Source: JBDRMV01 sp043825615 | GTDB lineage: Bacteria > CG03 | Direction of reading: 5' to 3' | Assembly (NCBI GenBank): GCA_043825615.1 | Contig: JBDRRS010000026.1 | Location: 1-63,161 of the forward strand | Length of the DNA stretch: 63,161 nt | In this document: in pieces, positions 25,241 through 33,713 of the stretch | Layout: every line of letters begins with the position of its first letter | Numbering within the stretch: position 1 is the first letter of the stretch | Program-made: the position numbers and the translations under genes | Notes under the pieces: model-generated | Databases searched by the model: none | What the model saw: the letters and a program-made list of their open reading frames with translations, nothing else | What the model was told of the DNA's origin: nothing

Positions 25241-26715
25241 TTACCGCCGCAAAAAACTTTTTATTTTTGGTTTTATTGACATTGTTCTTTGCTTTTCACT
25301 CTCCGCTCTTCACCCTGTTCGCCGCCGAAACGCTTGTTGAGGAGATGGGCAATTCAACCTTTCATTATCTCCTGTATGAGAGGTATTTCAGGGAAGGCAA
25401 GTATCTGGAAGGGCTGACCGAACTTGAACGCGCGGTCGAACTTGATAAGACCTCCGTTTTCCTGAAGGAAGAGATTCTTCCCGTTTATTTTGATATGGGT
25501 GACTACGACGAGGCGGTTAGAACGGCGGGGGAACTGTTGAAAATGGACGGCGGGAATTTTTCGGCGCTTTACTACATTGGAAGCGTTTACGAAATAAGGG
25601 ATGACTTAAAAAAAGCCCTTCATTTCTACGAAAAAGCGGTGCGCCTGCGTCCGGAAGAGGCGGACGTGAATTTTTCTCTCGGAAGGGTCTATATGAAAAA
25701 TAAGAAGTATCAGACAGCCGGCGGATATTTCGAACGCGCAGTTAAAAACGACCCGCAAAATCCCATGATACGGCTGACTCTCGCCGCTTTTTACGAGGGG
25801 CAGAAAAAATGGGTTAAGACGATTGAACAGTATCGGGCAATTTACCTGATAAATCCGGATTCAATCAGCCCCCTTTTGAAGATAGGGCAGATTTACAGGA
25901 AGATAGACAACCTCGCCGAGGCGGAGAAGGTATATAAGAAAGCGCTTGAAACAGAGCCGGATAATTTTCCGGCGCTTATTGCGCTCGCGGGCATTTATGA
26001 AAAAGGTGGCGACTGGAAAAAAGTGAGAGACGTTCTGATGAAATTTCATCTGATAAAAGACGATTCTCCCGAAATCGAAATGTATCTCGGCCTCGCTTTT
26101 CTTAATTTAGGGGAAAAAGAGAAGGCGGAAGATTTTTTTAAGAAAGCGGTAAATCTCGACCCGGAGAATGCGGCGGTTTATCACTCTCTGGCGCTGATTT
26201 ATATTGAAGCGGAGGAATGGCGCGAAGCAATAAAATGTCTTGATAAATGCGTGGAGGTCGCCGGCGAGAATTCGGACGGCTATTTTCTGAAAGGCGTTTG
26301 CCTTGATTCCCTCAAGGACAGGGAATCCGCTTTTGCCGAATTTGAAAAAGCCCTGAAACTCGACCCGTCAAATCACAGGGCGCTCAATTATATGAGTTAC
26401 AGCTGGGCGGAGCAGGGCGTCAAACTAAAAAAGGCGGAAGAATATATAAACAGGGCTCTGAGGATTGAACCCGGCAACGCCGCTTATCTTGATACCGCCG
26501 GCTGGGTGCGGTATAAAATGGGGGATTACAAAAAGTCCCTGAGGTTTCTCCGCTCCGCCGCCAAGATAGTCGACGACCCCGAGATTTTTGAGCATCTCGG
26601 CGACTGTCTTATGAAATTGGGAAAAAAGAGCGAGGCAAAAAAAGCATATCTTAAAGCGGCGGAAACCGGCGCGCGGAAAGAGTCACTGGAAAAGAAAATT
26701 GAAGCGGCCGAGTAA
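25237..26715 (+). CDS. Secreted tetratricopeptide-repeat protein
   Basis: 492 residues. Signal peptide in residues about 1-30 (hydrophobic FLFLVLLTLFFAFHS, then LFAAE). About 12 TPR units follow from residue 38 to the end (for example FSALYYIGSVYEIRDDLKKA and FPALIALAGIYEKGGDWKKV). It should form a periplasmic superhelical scaffold for protein partners. It overlaps the upstream gene by 4 bases and the next by 17 bases. Similar TPR proteins are often involved in envelope assembly. The partner is unknown. Confidence 0.85.
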   Translation: MITAAKNFLFLVLLTLFFAFHSPLFTLFAAETLVEEMGNSTFHYLLYERYFREGKYLEGLTELERAVELDKTSVFLKEEILPVYFDMGDYDEAVRTAGELLKMDGGNFSALYYIGSVYEIRDDLKKALHFYEKAVRLRPEEADVNFSLGRVYMKNKKYQTAGGYFERAVKNDPQNPMIRLTLAAFYEGQKKWVKTIEQYRAIYLINPDSISPLLKIGQIYRKIDNLAEAEKVYKKALETEPDNFPALIALAGIYEKGGDWKKVRDVLMKFHLIKDDSPEIEMYLGLAFLNLGEKEKAEDFFKKAVNLDPENAAVYHSLALIYIEAEEWREAIKCLDKCVEVAGENSDGYFLKGVCLDSLKDRESAFAEFEKALKLDPSNHRALNYMSYSWAEQGVKLKKAEEYINRALRIEPGNAAYLDTAGWVRYKMGDYKKSLRFLRSAAKIVDDPEIFEHLGDCLMKLGKKSEAKKAYLKAAETGARKESLEKKIEAAE

Positions 26716-27169
26716 TTACGTTTTAGCGGTTATCATTTTGATGTCGTGCGCGCCGCGCCTGGTGCGGAAACCTGTCAGAAATTTTTTCAAGCAGGATGAT
26801 TTTTCCCTTATGGGAAAATGTTATTTTAATTCGTCGTTGTCGGCAGGATGCTTTTCTTTCGCGCTGAGTGAAAAAGCGGGAAAAACCGAATTTGTGCCGG
26901 GCAGCGGTTTAGGGGAAGGTTTAATGCCTTTCCGTCTGGATGAAATTTCCGTCGCTGTGATTTCGTGGCTTCAAGGCCGCGGGCCGGATTTTTTGAAAAA
27001 TATTACGGAGAAAGAAGATGAGGCATTATTTTTTTTCTCGCGCAACAAATATGCCCTGAAGAAAATGACCGTCCGGACTTTCGACGGGCGTCTGGCGGGG
27101 ATAGCGCTGTTCTTTAAGAAGGGTTTTGCGGAGATTGAAATTATGGATATTGTCTATGCTGAAAATTAA
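26699..27169 (+). CDS. Probable lipoprotein of unknown function
   Basis: 156 residues, TTG start inside the end of the TPR gene. The N-terminus SNYVLAVIILMSCAPRL has a lipobox-like LMSC. The rest contains a central hydrophobic patch and no recognised domain. It overlaps the IspE start by 14 bases. It may function with the TPR protein, or be unrelated to IspE. Confidence rests on the long intact frame and tight packing. Confidence 0.65.
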   Translation: MKRPSNYVLAVIILMSCAPRLVRKPVRNFFKQDDFSLMGKCYFNSSLSAGCFSFALSEKAGKTEFVPGSGLGEGLMPFRLDEISVAVISWLQGRGPDFLKNITEKEDEALFFFSRNKYALKKMTVRTFDGRLAGIALFFKKGFAEIEIMDIVYAEN

Positions 27170-28016
27170 GGCGCCCGCGAAAATTAATATTTTTCTTGAC
27201 GTTGAAACGCCAGCCCGGGAAGACGGTTTTCATAAAATTTTAAGCGTGGCCGGGAAAATTTCTCTTTTTGACGAGGTGTTTCTGACCGAAGCGGCGGGCA
27301 TTTCACTGGAAGTTGACTCTCCCTGGAAAATTCCGCGGGGTTCCGGAAACCTCTGTATGAAAGCGGCGCGGACGATGCGGAAGTTTGCTCCGTCGAAAGG
27401 GGTGAAAATAAAACTTAAAAAAAGGATTCCGCCCGGTTCGGGTCTCGGCGGAGGAAGTTCCGATGCCGCCGCCGTTATCAGGGGCATTAATAAGTTGTGG
27501 CGGTTGAATTTGAAAGACAGGGAACTTCAGAAAGCAGGAGCCTCCGCCGGCAGTGATGTTCCGCTGTTCCTGCACCCGGGCCCGTTTTGCCGGATTGAGG
27601 GGAGGGGGGAAAGAATAATTCCCGTCCGTAAAAAAATTACAGGTTTCGTTGTCCTCTGGTTCGGGAAACCGCTTTCGACGCGGGATGTTTACAGGCAACT
27701 TGATAAAAAAAGGAAACATCCCCGCAGCAAGTTGCGGGGTATCCGAATTTCCCCTCCATTGACGGGAGGGGATAAAGGGGAGGGTGGAAAAGAAGAAAAA
27801 ATGAGCCCGGCTCTTTTTTACAATATTCTGGAAGAAGCGGCGTTTGATTTGAGACCGTATCTGCTGAAAAAAAAGAATATTTTTCTTGCAAACGGCGCGG
27901 CAGGTGCGGGCGTGAGCGGCAGCGGTTCAACTGTTTTCGGCCTTTTCAGCGTCCGTGTCGCGGCGGAAAACTTCTGCAGGGAACATTCCTCTTGCCAAAT
28001 TACGGAGTTTTTGTAA
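27156..28016 (+). CDS. ispE: 4-diphosphocytidyl-2-C-methyl-D-erythritol kinase with in-frame repeat insertion
   Basis: 286 residues from ATG 27156 (MLKIKAPAKINIFLDV); an earlier start at 27126 lies in the upstream gene. The GHMP motif PPGSGLGGGSSDAAA and C-terminal AAGAGVSGSGSTVFGLF are typical of IspE, the kinase of the MEP isoprenoid pathway. Residues about 186-214, between LSTRDVYRQLDKK and ALFYNILEEAAF, are not seen in normal IspE and are encoded by two palindromes. The loop is in frame, so the protein may remain active. ispE followed by spoVG and tRNA-Gln is a known gene order. Confidence 0.95.
   Translation: MLKIKAPAKINIFLDVETPAREDGFHKILSVAGKISLFDEVFLTEAAGISLEVDSPWKIPRGSGNLCMKAARTMRKFAPSKGVKIKLKKRIPPGSGLGGGSSDAAAVIRGINKLWRLNLKDRELQKAGASAGSDVPLFLHPGPFCRIEGRGERIIPVRKKITGFVVLWFGKPLSTRDVYRQLDKKRKHPRSKLRGIRISPPLTGGDKGEGGKEEKMSPALFYNILEEAAFDLRPYLLKKKNIFLANGAAGAGVSGSGSTVFGLFSVRVAAENFCREHSSCQITEFL
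27711..27795 (+). repeat. Palindromic repeat inserted in frame in ispE
   Basis: Two adjacent hairpins: CCCCGCA (27720-27726) with TGCGGGG (27733-27739), and CCCCTCC (27751-27757) with GGAGGGG (27765-27771), then GATAAAGGGGAGGGTGG. They add about 25-28 codons between conserved IspE segments. The length keeps the reading frame. Confidence 0.8.
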
Positions 28017-28045
28017 AATAGCCAAGACAACACAACAGTATAAGG

Positions 28046-28080
28046 TCGCCTCATCGGCGATCCGCCTAAGGCGGGGAGGT
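28046..28080 (+). promoter_or_regulatory. Tandem hairpins abutting the spoVG ribosome site
   Basis: TCGCC/GGCGA (28046-28050, 28056-28060) and CCGCC/GGCGG (28062-28066, 28070-28074) lie directly before the Shine-Dalgarno GGAGGT (28075-28080), which is 6 bases from ATG 28087. Such a fold could limit ribosome access. It may be a fragment of a common palindromic repeat. Confidence 0.4.
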
Positions 28081-28086
28081 AAGAAG

Positions 28087-28422
28087 ATGGAGATTACAGA
28101 CGTTAGAATTTTTCTTCGGGATGAAGCAAAACTGAAGGGTTATGCCACGGTTACGTTTGACAGTTGTTTTGTCATCCACAACTTGAGGGTAATTGAGGGC
28201 AAAAACGGTTTGTTTGTTGCAATGCCGTCGAGAAAAAAGAAGGACGGGACACACCAGGACATTGCGCATCCCATCACGCCGGAGATGAGGAAGAAGATTG
28301 AGGACGCCGTCCTTGGAGAATTTAAGAAAACCGTTGCAGAGCAACCGGCTTCGCCGCAGCCGGAATCTCCGCCGGATGCCGCTCCTTTATCCGAGCCCCC
28401 GGAAATTTCAGAGTCCGCTTAA
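28087..28422 (+). CDS. spoVG: SpoVG-family nucleic-acid-binding regulator
   Basis: 111 residues from ATG 28087; the longer frame starting at 27955 lies in ispE. Residues about 1-85 match SpoVG: MEITDVRIFLRDEAKLKGYA, FVIHNLRVIEGKNGLFVAMP, HPITPEMRKKIEDAVL. The C-terminal 25 residues are rich in proline and alanine. SpoVG binds DNA and RNA and acts in septation, sporulation or virulence control in other bacteria. Its presence after ispE is a conserved arrangement. Confidence 0.95.
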   Translation: MEITDVRIFLRDEAKLKGYATVTFDSCFVIHNLRVIEGKNGLFVAMPSRKKKDGTHQDIAHPITPEMRKKIEDAVLGEFKKTVAEQPASPQPESPPDAAPLSEPPEISESA

Positions 28423-28471
28423 TCAGAAAAAATACAAGAGCCGGTTCTTACCCGCAGTAAATATCTTTGAT

Positions 28472-28542
28472 TGCGGGGTAGTCTAATGGTAGGACATCGG
28501 TCTTTGAAGCCGACCGTGGAGGTTCGATTCCTCCCCCCGCAG
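28472..28542 (+). tRNA. tRNA-Gln (anticodon TTG)
   Basis: Acceptor stem TGCGGGG/CCCCGCA, anticodon arm TCGGT-CTTTGAA-GCCGA giving TTG, T-arm GGAGGTTCGATTCCTCC. No encoded CCA. It stands 49 bases after spoVG. Confidence 0.95.
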
Positions 28543-28708
28543 AACGCCCTCTCTATTTCTTTTTTTCTCTTCCAATGAAATTTTGTCTTTATGAGGCGTA
28601 GCCCCAAAATATTTTTTATGATTTTTCTTTTTTCTGGATTATCTGGATAAAACCTGAATTGCAAATTTGGAAATACTTTGACTTGTCTCATTTATTCGGC
28701 GCAAACTT

Positions 28709-28737
28709 TTGAGAATCACTGCTAAAACTTGTATAAT
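28709..28737 (+). promoter_or_regulatory. Promoter for ettA
   Basis: TTGAGA (28709-28714), 17-base spacer, TATAAT (28732-28737). The expected transcript would start near 28744 and the gene at 28780 has a nearby CAGGAG ribosome site. Confidence 0.65.
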
Positions 28738-28779
28738 GCTCCTATGTTAACAGGGCGCAAATGACAGGAGTATAATGTT

Positions 28780-30459
28780 ATGACGACAGACGATAAAAAG
28801 GTTATTTTTTCGATGGTCGGGGTCAGCAAGACTTATCCGCCGCAGCGGAAAGTGCTGAAAGAGATTTATCTGTCCTTTTTTTACGGAGCGAAAATCGGCG
28901 TGCTCGGCCTGAACGGTTCGGGGAAGTCCACGCTGCTTAAGATAATTGCCGGAACGGAAGAGCCGACAGCAGGCGAAGTTGCTTTTTCACCGGGTTATTC
29001 CGTGGGTCTGCTTGAACAGGAACCGAAGCTGGATGATGACAAGACAGTAAAGGAAATTGTCAGGGAGGGCGTTAAGGAAGTTATCGATTTGCTGAAACAG
29101 TACGAAGAAATCAACGGGAAGTTCGCCGAGCCGATGGATGATGATGCAATGGAAAAACTGCTCCAGCGGCAGGGTGATGTTCAGGAGCTCATTGAAAAGC
29201 ATAACGGCTGGGAACTGGAGAATATGCTGGAACGGGCAATGGACGCTCTGCGCTGCCCGGACGGAGATACGTTGATAAAGCACTGTTCGGGAGGGGAAAG
29301 GCGCCGCGCGGCTTTGTGCCGTCTGCTCTTATCGGAGCCGGATATACTTTTACTTGACGAGCCGACCAACCATTTGGATGCGGAGTCGGTGCAGTGGCTG
29401 GAGCAGCACCTGAACAGGTATAAGGGAACCGTTATCGCGGTGACGCACGACAGATATTTTCTGGATAACGTTGCAGGGTGGATCCTTGAGCTGGACAGGG
29501 GAGAGGGAATACCGTGGAAAGGGAATTACTCGTCCTGGCTTGAACAGAAAGCGAACCGTCTGAAAATGGAACAGAAACATGAAAGCAAGCGGCAGAAAAC
29601 GCTGGAGCGCGAGCTGGAGTGGGTGAGGATGTCTCACCGGGCAAGGCAGGCAAAATCCCGCGCCCGGCTCGAGGGGTATGACCGGCTGTTGAACGAGGAT
29701 GTTAAAAAGAGGGAAGCAAAACTTGAAATTTTCATACCCAACGGCCCGAAACTTGGGGCTTCGGTGATAGAGGCGAAGAGTGTGGCGAAGGCCTTTGGCG
29801 ATAAACTGCTGTTCGAGAATATGAATTTTACATTGCCGCCTAACGGCATAGTGGGAGTGATAGGACCTAACGGGGCGGGCAAGACCACCCTGTTTCGTAT
29901 GATAATGGGAACGGAAGAACCGCTCAAAGGGGAATTTAAGGTGGGCTCGACCGTAAAGCTCGGATATTGTGACCAGCAGCATACGGTAATCGACCCTGAA
30001 AAAACGGTTTACGAAGCTGTTGCGGGCGGCAGTGAGGAGATAAAGATGGGAAATTATACGGTTAATGCCCGCGCGTATGTGGCGCGGTTTAACTTTAACG
30101 GCGCGGATCAGGAGCAGAAATGCGGGGTGCTGTCGGGAGGCGAGAGGAACAGGCTTCACCTGGCTTTGACATTGAAAGAGGAAGCCAACGTAATTTTACT
30201 TGATGAACCGTCGAACGATATTGATATAAACACGCTGCGCGCCCTGGAGGAAGGCCTTCAGAACTTTGCGGGATGCGCGGTTGTTATCTCTCACGACCGC
30301 TGGTTCCTGGACAGGGTGGCGACGCATATACTTGCCTTTGAGGGCAATTCGCAGGTTTATTTTTTTGAAGGCGGGTATTCCGATTATGAGGAAAACCACA
30401 AAAAACGGTCCGGTGACCAGGGGCCCAAAAGAGTGAAGTACAAAAAACTGATCAGATAA
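28780..30459 (+). CDS. ettA: ABC-F protein EttA, energy-dependent translational throttle
   Basis: 559 residues, close to the usual ~555. Two ATPase domains: Walker A GLNGSGKST and signature CSGGERRRAA in the first, GPNGAGKTT and LSGGERNRLHL in the second. An arm segment and linker rich in basic residues (QKHESKRQKTLERELEWVR) are typical of EttA. The start VIFSMVGVSKTYPPQRKVLK is the family N-terminus. It binds the ribosomal E-site and gates elongation by energy status. It is a single gene with its own promoter. Confidence 0.96.
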   Translation: MTTDDKKVIFSMVGVSKTYPPQRKVLKEIYLSFFYGAKIGVLGLNGSGKSTLLKIIAGTEEPTAGEVAFSPGYSVGLLEQEPKLDDDKTVKEIVREGVKEVIDLLKQYEEINGKFAEPMDDDAMEKLLQRQGDVQELIEKHNGWELENMLERAMDALRCPDGDTLIKHCSGGERRRAALCRLLLSEPDILLLDEPTNHLDAESVQWLEQHLNRYKGTVIAVTHDRYFLDNVAGWILELDRGEGIPWKGNYSSWLEQKANRLKMEQKHESKRQKTLERELEWVRMSHRARQAKSRARLEGYDRLLNEDVKKREAKLEIFIPNGPKLGASVIEAKSVAKAFGDKLLFENMNFTLPPNGIVGVIGPNGAGKTTLFRMIMGTEEPLKGEFKVGSTVKLGYCDQQHTVIDPEKTVYEAVAGGSEEIKMGNYTVNARAYVARFNFNGADQEQKCGVLSGGERNRLHLALTLKEEANVILLDEPSNDIDINTLRALEEGLQNFAGCAVVISHDRWFLDRVATHILAFEGNSQVYFFEGGYSDYEENHKKRSGDQGPKRVKYKKLIR

Positions 30460-30671
30460 GGCCGGCCAGGACACAGGAAAGATTTATCCCGACGGGACGC
30501 TGCCGCCGGCGGGGCGCTGCCGGTAGAGCCGTATCAGTTCTTTCAGGTTCTCGCGCCGGATATCATTTTTTCACGGTTCTGCCATTAAGTGTTTTATTAT
30601 ATCTATCGTTTTTTTTTGCGAAGATATTGGTGTATTTTTGAAGAAAATATGATAGTATTATGTCTTAGAAA

Positions 30672-32159
30672 ATGAATAAAATATTCAGTAAATTCAATAT
30701 TGGATATAAGCAAAAGTTACTTGGCACTATTACTGTTATAACTACTCTGACATTTTTCATGCTGACCGTTAACAGGATCAAAATACTAAAAGATCTTATG
30801 TGCGAGAGAATAATAAACAGGGTAACTTCTCTGGGTAACATATTATCCGAAGAAATAAAAGATAATTTAGTTGATAACGATATAGAAGATTTGCGTGAAA
30901 TAATTGAAATTGCCGCCGCGCAAACAAGGATAAGGTTTGTGTCTGTGATTGATAATGACGGCAAAGTCGGATTTTCTTCACGAAAAGAATTAGAAGGCGA
31001 AATTAACACGTATGTGGATAGCGATTATATTGAGTTAAAAAAAGAAATCTTCATTAAATCATTCCCTTTAAAAAGGAAAAAAGAAGAAATAGGTGTGGTT
31101 CAGATAGGATTTTCCCTGAAAGAGCTAAGCAGGGATTTAGCAGCGGCGTTGAAATCGGCCGTTTCAATAAACGTTGTTGGTTTGTTTCTGATTATATGCG
31201 GTTCCTGGTTCGTTTCGGAAAAACTTTTATATCCTTTAAAGCAGATATCAGTTGCGACGGAAAAATTTGCAAAAGGCGATTTTTCAGAGCGGTTCCCCGT
31301 AAAAACAAAAGATGTTATCGGGAATCTCCAGCTATCTCTCAATGATATGGCCGAACAGCTGGATGACCTGAATAAGAACATGCAAAGAAAAATCGACGAA
31401 GCTACTGCAAAATATGAAACAGCTAACAAAGATTTACAGGACAAAGCGGTTAGATTGGAAGATGCCAATAAAAAATTAAAAGAATTGGATAATCTCAAAT
31501 CGGATTTTGTGTCAATGGTTTCACACGAATTGAGAACTCCTCTTACGGGAATAATAGGATTTGCAAAAACATTGCAGAAACTAAAATTAAACGAAGAACA
31601 GAAGGAAAAATATTTAAAAATAATTGAATCTGAAGGATATCGCCTGGCGAAATTAGTAGAGGATTTTCTTGATATATCAAAAATTGAATCAGGTCACATA
31701 GAATTTCATTTTAGAAAAATTGATATCAAAGAAAGTATAAAAGAAGTAATTGAATCTTTTGAAGATAATGGAAATATAGATGTAAATATGCCGGATAAAG
31801 AACTAATAGTGAGAGCGGATACGGATAAAATTAAACAGGTTTTAATAAATGTATTAAGCAATGCTGTAAAATATACTGCCGGCGGGAAGAAAATTGCGGT
31901 AAGCGCGGAAGAAATTGAAGATGATAAGATAAAAATCAGTATTAAAGATGAAGGGCCGGGTATAAAAAAAGAGGATTTAAATAAAATATTCAATAAGTTT
32001 TACCGCTGCGACGACGATATCGCCAAAAAGAGCAGAGGAAGCGGTTTGGGCCTGGCTATATCAAAAGAAATAGTCCGGTTACATAAAGGAAAGATATGGG
32101 CGGAATCCGATTATGGCCACGGGAGCCGGTTTAATATTATTCTGCCGAAGGTTAAATGA
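30672..32159 (+). CDS. Membrane sensor histidine kinase (HAMP, HisKA, HATPase)
   Basis: 495 residues. One membrane segment near residues 16-33, an extracytoplasmic sensor of about 120 residues, a second segment near 160-178, then HAMP. A coiled region leads into the HisKA box FVSMVSHELRTPLTGI with phospho-acceptor H285. The ATP site shows the N box LINVLSNAVKY, G1 IKDEGPGI and G2 SRGSGLGLAISKEI. It phosphorylates partner receivers, probably those encoded just downstream. It overlaps the first receiver gene by 4 bases. The cluster is more AT-rich than its neighbours. Confidence 0.95.
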   Translation: MNKIFSKFNIGYKQKLLGTITVITTLTFFMLTVNRIKILKDLMCERIINRVTSLGNILSEEIKDNLVDNDIEDLREIIEIAAAQTRIRFVSVIDNDGKVGFSSRKELEGEINTYVDSDYIELKKEIFIKSFPLKRKKEEIGVVQIGFSLKELSRDLAAALKSAVSINVVGLFLIICGSWFVSEKLLYPLKQISVATEKFAKGDFSERFPVKTKDVIGNLQLSLNDMAEQLDDLNKNMQRKIDEATAKYETANKDLQDKAVRLEDANKKLKELDNLKSDFVSMVSHELRTPLTGIIGFAKTLQKLKLNEEQKEKYLKIIESEGYRLAKLVEDFLDISKIESGHIEFHFRKIDIKESIKEVIESFEDNGNIDVNMPDKELIVRADTDKIKQVLINVLSNAVKYTAGGKKIAVSAEEIEDDKIKISIKDEGPGIKKEDLNKIFNKFYRCDDDIAKKSRGSGLGLAISKEIVRLHKGKIWAESDYGHGSRFNIILPKVK

Positions 32160-32530
32160 TGGGCGGTAAAATTCTGGTGGTTGATGATGAAGAAAATATA
32201 GTTGAATTAATAACGGTAAATTTGGAAAACGCGGGATATACGGTAATTTCGGCTTTTGACGGAGAGTCGGGACTGAAGAAAGCTTTATCCGAGATGCCGG
32301 CTCTTGTTATATTAGATGTCAGGATGCCGGGAATGGATGGTTTTTCCGTCTGCAAAGGTATCAAAGACAATCCGAAAACAAAAAATATCCCGGTAATTTT
32401 CCTTACGGCTGCAACACAAAAAAAGGACTGTGAAAACGCAAAAGTATCTGATTGCGATTATTTTTTTTCGAAGCCGTTCGATCCTGCGGAATTAGTAAAA
32501 ATTGTAGATTTCATACGGAAAGGAGATTAA
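32156..32530 (+). CDS. Single-domain response regulator (REC 1)
   Basis: 124 residues, only a CheY-like receiver. Acidic pocket VVDDEEN, phospho-acceptor D54 in LVILDVRMPG, threonine in FLTAA and lysine in FSKPF are all present. No output domain. It overlaps the kinase gene and is probably its direct phosphotransfer target. Confidence 0.94.
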   Translation: MMGGKILVVDDEENIVELITVNLENAGYTVISAFDGESGLKKALSEMPALVILDVRMPGMDGFSVCKGIKDNPKTKNIPVIFLTAATQKKDCENAKVSDCDYFFSKPFDPAELVKIVDFIRKGD

Positions 32531-32935
32531 ATGCTAAATAAAAAAATTCTGGTGGTTGACGACGATTCCAGCACGGTTGAATTGCTTAAAGTAAATTTAG
32601 AATCCGAAGGGTTTTCGGTAATAGGCGCTTTTGACGGGCTGCAGGCGGTAAAATATGCCCATAGTGAGAAACCAAATTTGATTTTACTGGACATAATGTT
32701 GCCTGCCGGGAGCGGTTATTCAGTCCTGGAGAGGTTGAATAGTTCCGCTGATACTAATTTAATACCGATTATTGCAATGTCAGGTTTCTCAAAAGAAGAA
32801 ATATTAAAGAAGATATCTGCTGCTCAAATAAATACAGGCAATAAGAAAATCGCAGGATTCATTCAAAAACCGTTTGATATTGAAATTGTGGTAAACAAGA
32901 TAAAAAATTATTTTATTGCAAAAGAAAAAAAATGA
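32531..32935 (+). CDS. Single-domain response regulator (REC 2)
   Basis: 134 residues. Acidic pocket VVDDDSS, phospho-acceptor D54 in LILLDIMLPAG, serine (not threonine) in AMSGFS, lysine in IQKPF. The body is nearly identical to REC 3, which follows with a 4-base overlap, indicating a recent tandem duplication. Confidence 0.94.
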   Translation: MLNKKILVVDDDSSTVELLKVNLESEGFSVIGAFDGLQAVKYAHSEKPNLILLDIMLPAGSGYSVLERLNSSADTNLIPIIAMSGFSKEEILKKISAAQINTGNKKIAGFIQKPFDIEIVVNKIKNYFIAKEKK

Positions 32936-33339
32936 ATAGCGCGCCGAAAATCCTGATAGTAGATGACGATTTAAGTACGGTTGAATTGCTTAAAGTAAAT
33001 TTAGAATCCGAAGGGTTTTCGGTAATAAGCGCTTTTGACGGAATGCAGGCGGTAAAATATGCCCATCGTGAGAAACCAAATCTGATTTTACTGGACATAA
33101 TATTGCCTGCCGGCAGCGGTTATTTAGTTCTGAAGAGGTTGAGTTGTTCCGCTGATACTAATTTAATACCGATTATTGCAATGTCAGGTTTCTCAAAAGA
33201 AGAAATATTCAAGAAGATACCTGCTGATCTGATAAACACAGTTGATAAGAAAGTAGTGGGATTCATTCAAAAACCGTTTAAGATTGAAAATGTGGTAACC
33301 GAGATAAAAAATTATTTTATCGCAAAAGAAAAAAAATGA
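32932..33339 (+). CDS. Single-domain response regulator (REC 3, mosaic duplicate of REC 2)
   Basis: 135 residues. Phospho-acceptor D55 in LILLDIILPAG, AMSGFS and IQKPF. Its first residues (MNSAPKILIVDDD) are identical to those of REC 4, while the rest matches REC 2. It therefore looks like an unequal-crossover product joining the start of REC 4 to the body of REC 2. REC 3 and REC 4 starts are 404 bases apart. Confidence 0.94.
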   Translation: MNSAPKILIVDDDLSTVELLKVNLESEGFSVISAFDGMQAVKYAHREKPNLILLDIILPAGSGYLVLKRLSCSADTNLIPIIAMSGFSKEEIFKKIPADLINTVDKKVVGFIQKPFKIENVVTEIKNYFIAKEKK

Positions 33340-33713
33340 ATAGCGCGCCGAAAATCCTGATAGTAGATGACGATTTTAATATTTTAGAACTATTAGAGGT
33401 TAATTTAAAGGCCCGCGGCTATGAAATTATTATTGCTTCCGACGGCAGCAAAGCGCTTGAAAAAGTAAGCGCTGAAAACCCTGACCTGATTATTTTGGAT
33501 GTTATGATGCCCGGCATGGACGGGTGGGAAGTGTGTAAGATAATCAGGGATCATCATGGATTAAAAGATATGAAAGTGCTGTTTTTAACCGGTAAAGATA
33601 AAAATATGGATAAGTTGATCGGAATTGGTGTTTTTAAGGCGGATAAATATATAACAAAACCGTTTGATTTGGATTTTTTAATTGACGAGGTCGCCCAACT
33701 TTTAAATGAATAA
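33336..33713 (+). CDS. Single-domain response regulator (REC 4)
   Basis: 125 residues. Acidic pocket IVDDD, phospho-acceptor D55 in LIILDVMMPGMDGWEV, threonine in FLTGKDK, lysine in ITKPFDL. A complete receiver with all switch residues. It overlaps the enzyme I gene by 8 bases. Confidence 0.94.
   Translation: MNSAPKILIVDDDFNILELLEVNLKARGYEIIIASDGSKALEKVSAENPDLIILDVMMPGMDGWEVCKIIRDHHGLKDMKVLFLTGKDKNMDKLIGIGVFKADKYITKPFDLDFLIDEVAQLLNE

Noticed and set aside
27955..28086. Upstream extension of spoVG into ispE
   Set aside because: The SpoVG family starts at MEITDVRIF, and a strong ribosome site precedes ATG 28087.
30460..30671. Minus-strand fragment resembling a protein C-terminus (RENLKELIRLYRQ)
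   Set aside because: Only about 23 codons, with no continuation; it may be a chance frame or a small relic, so no feature was called.
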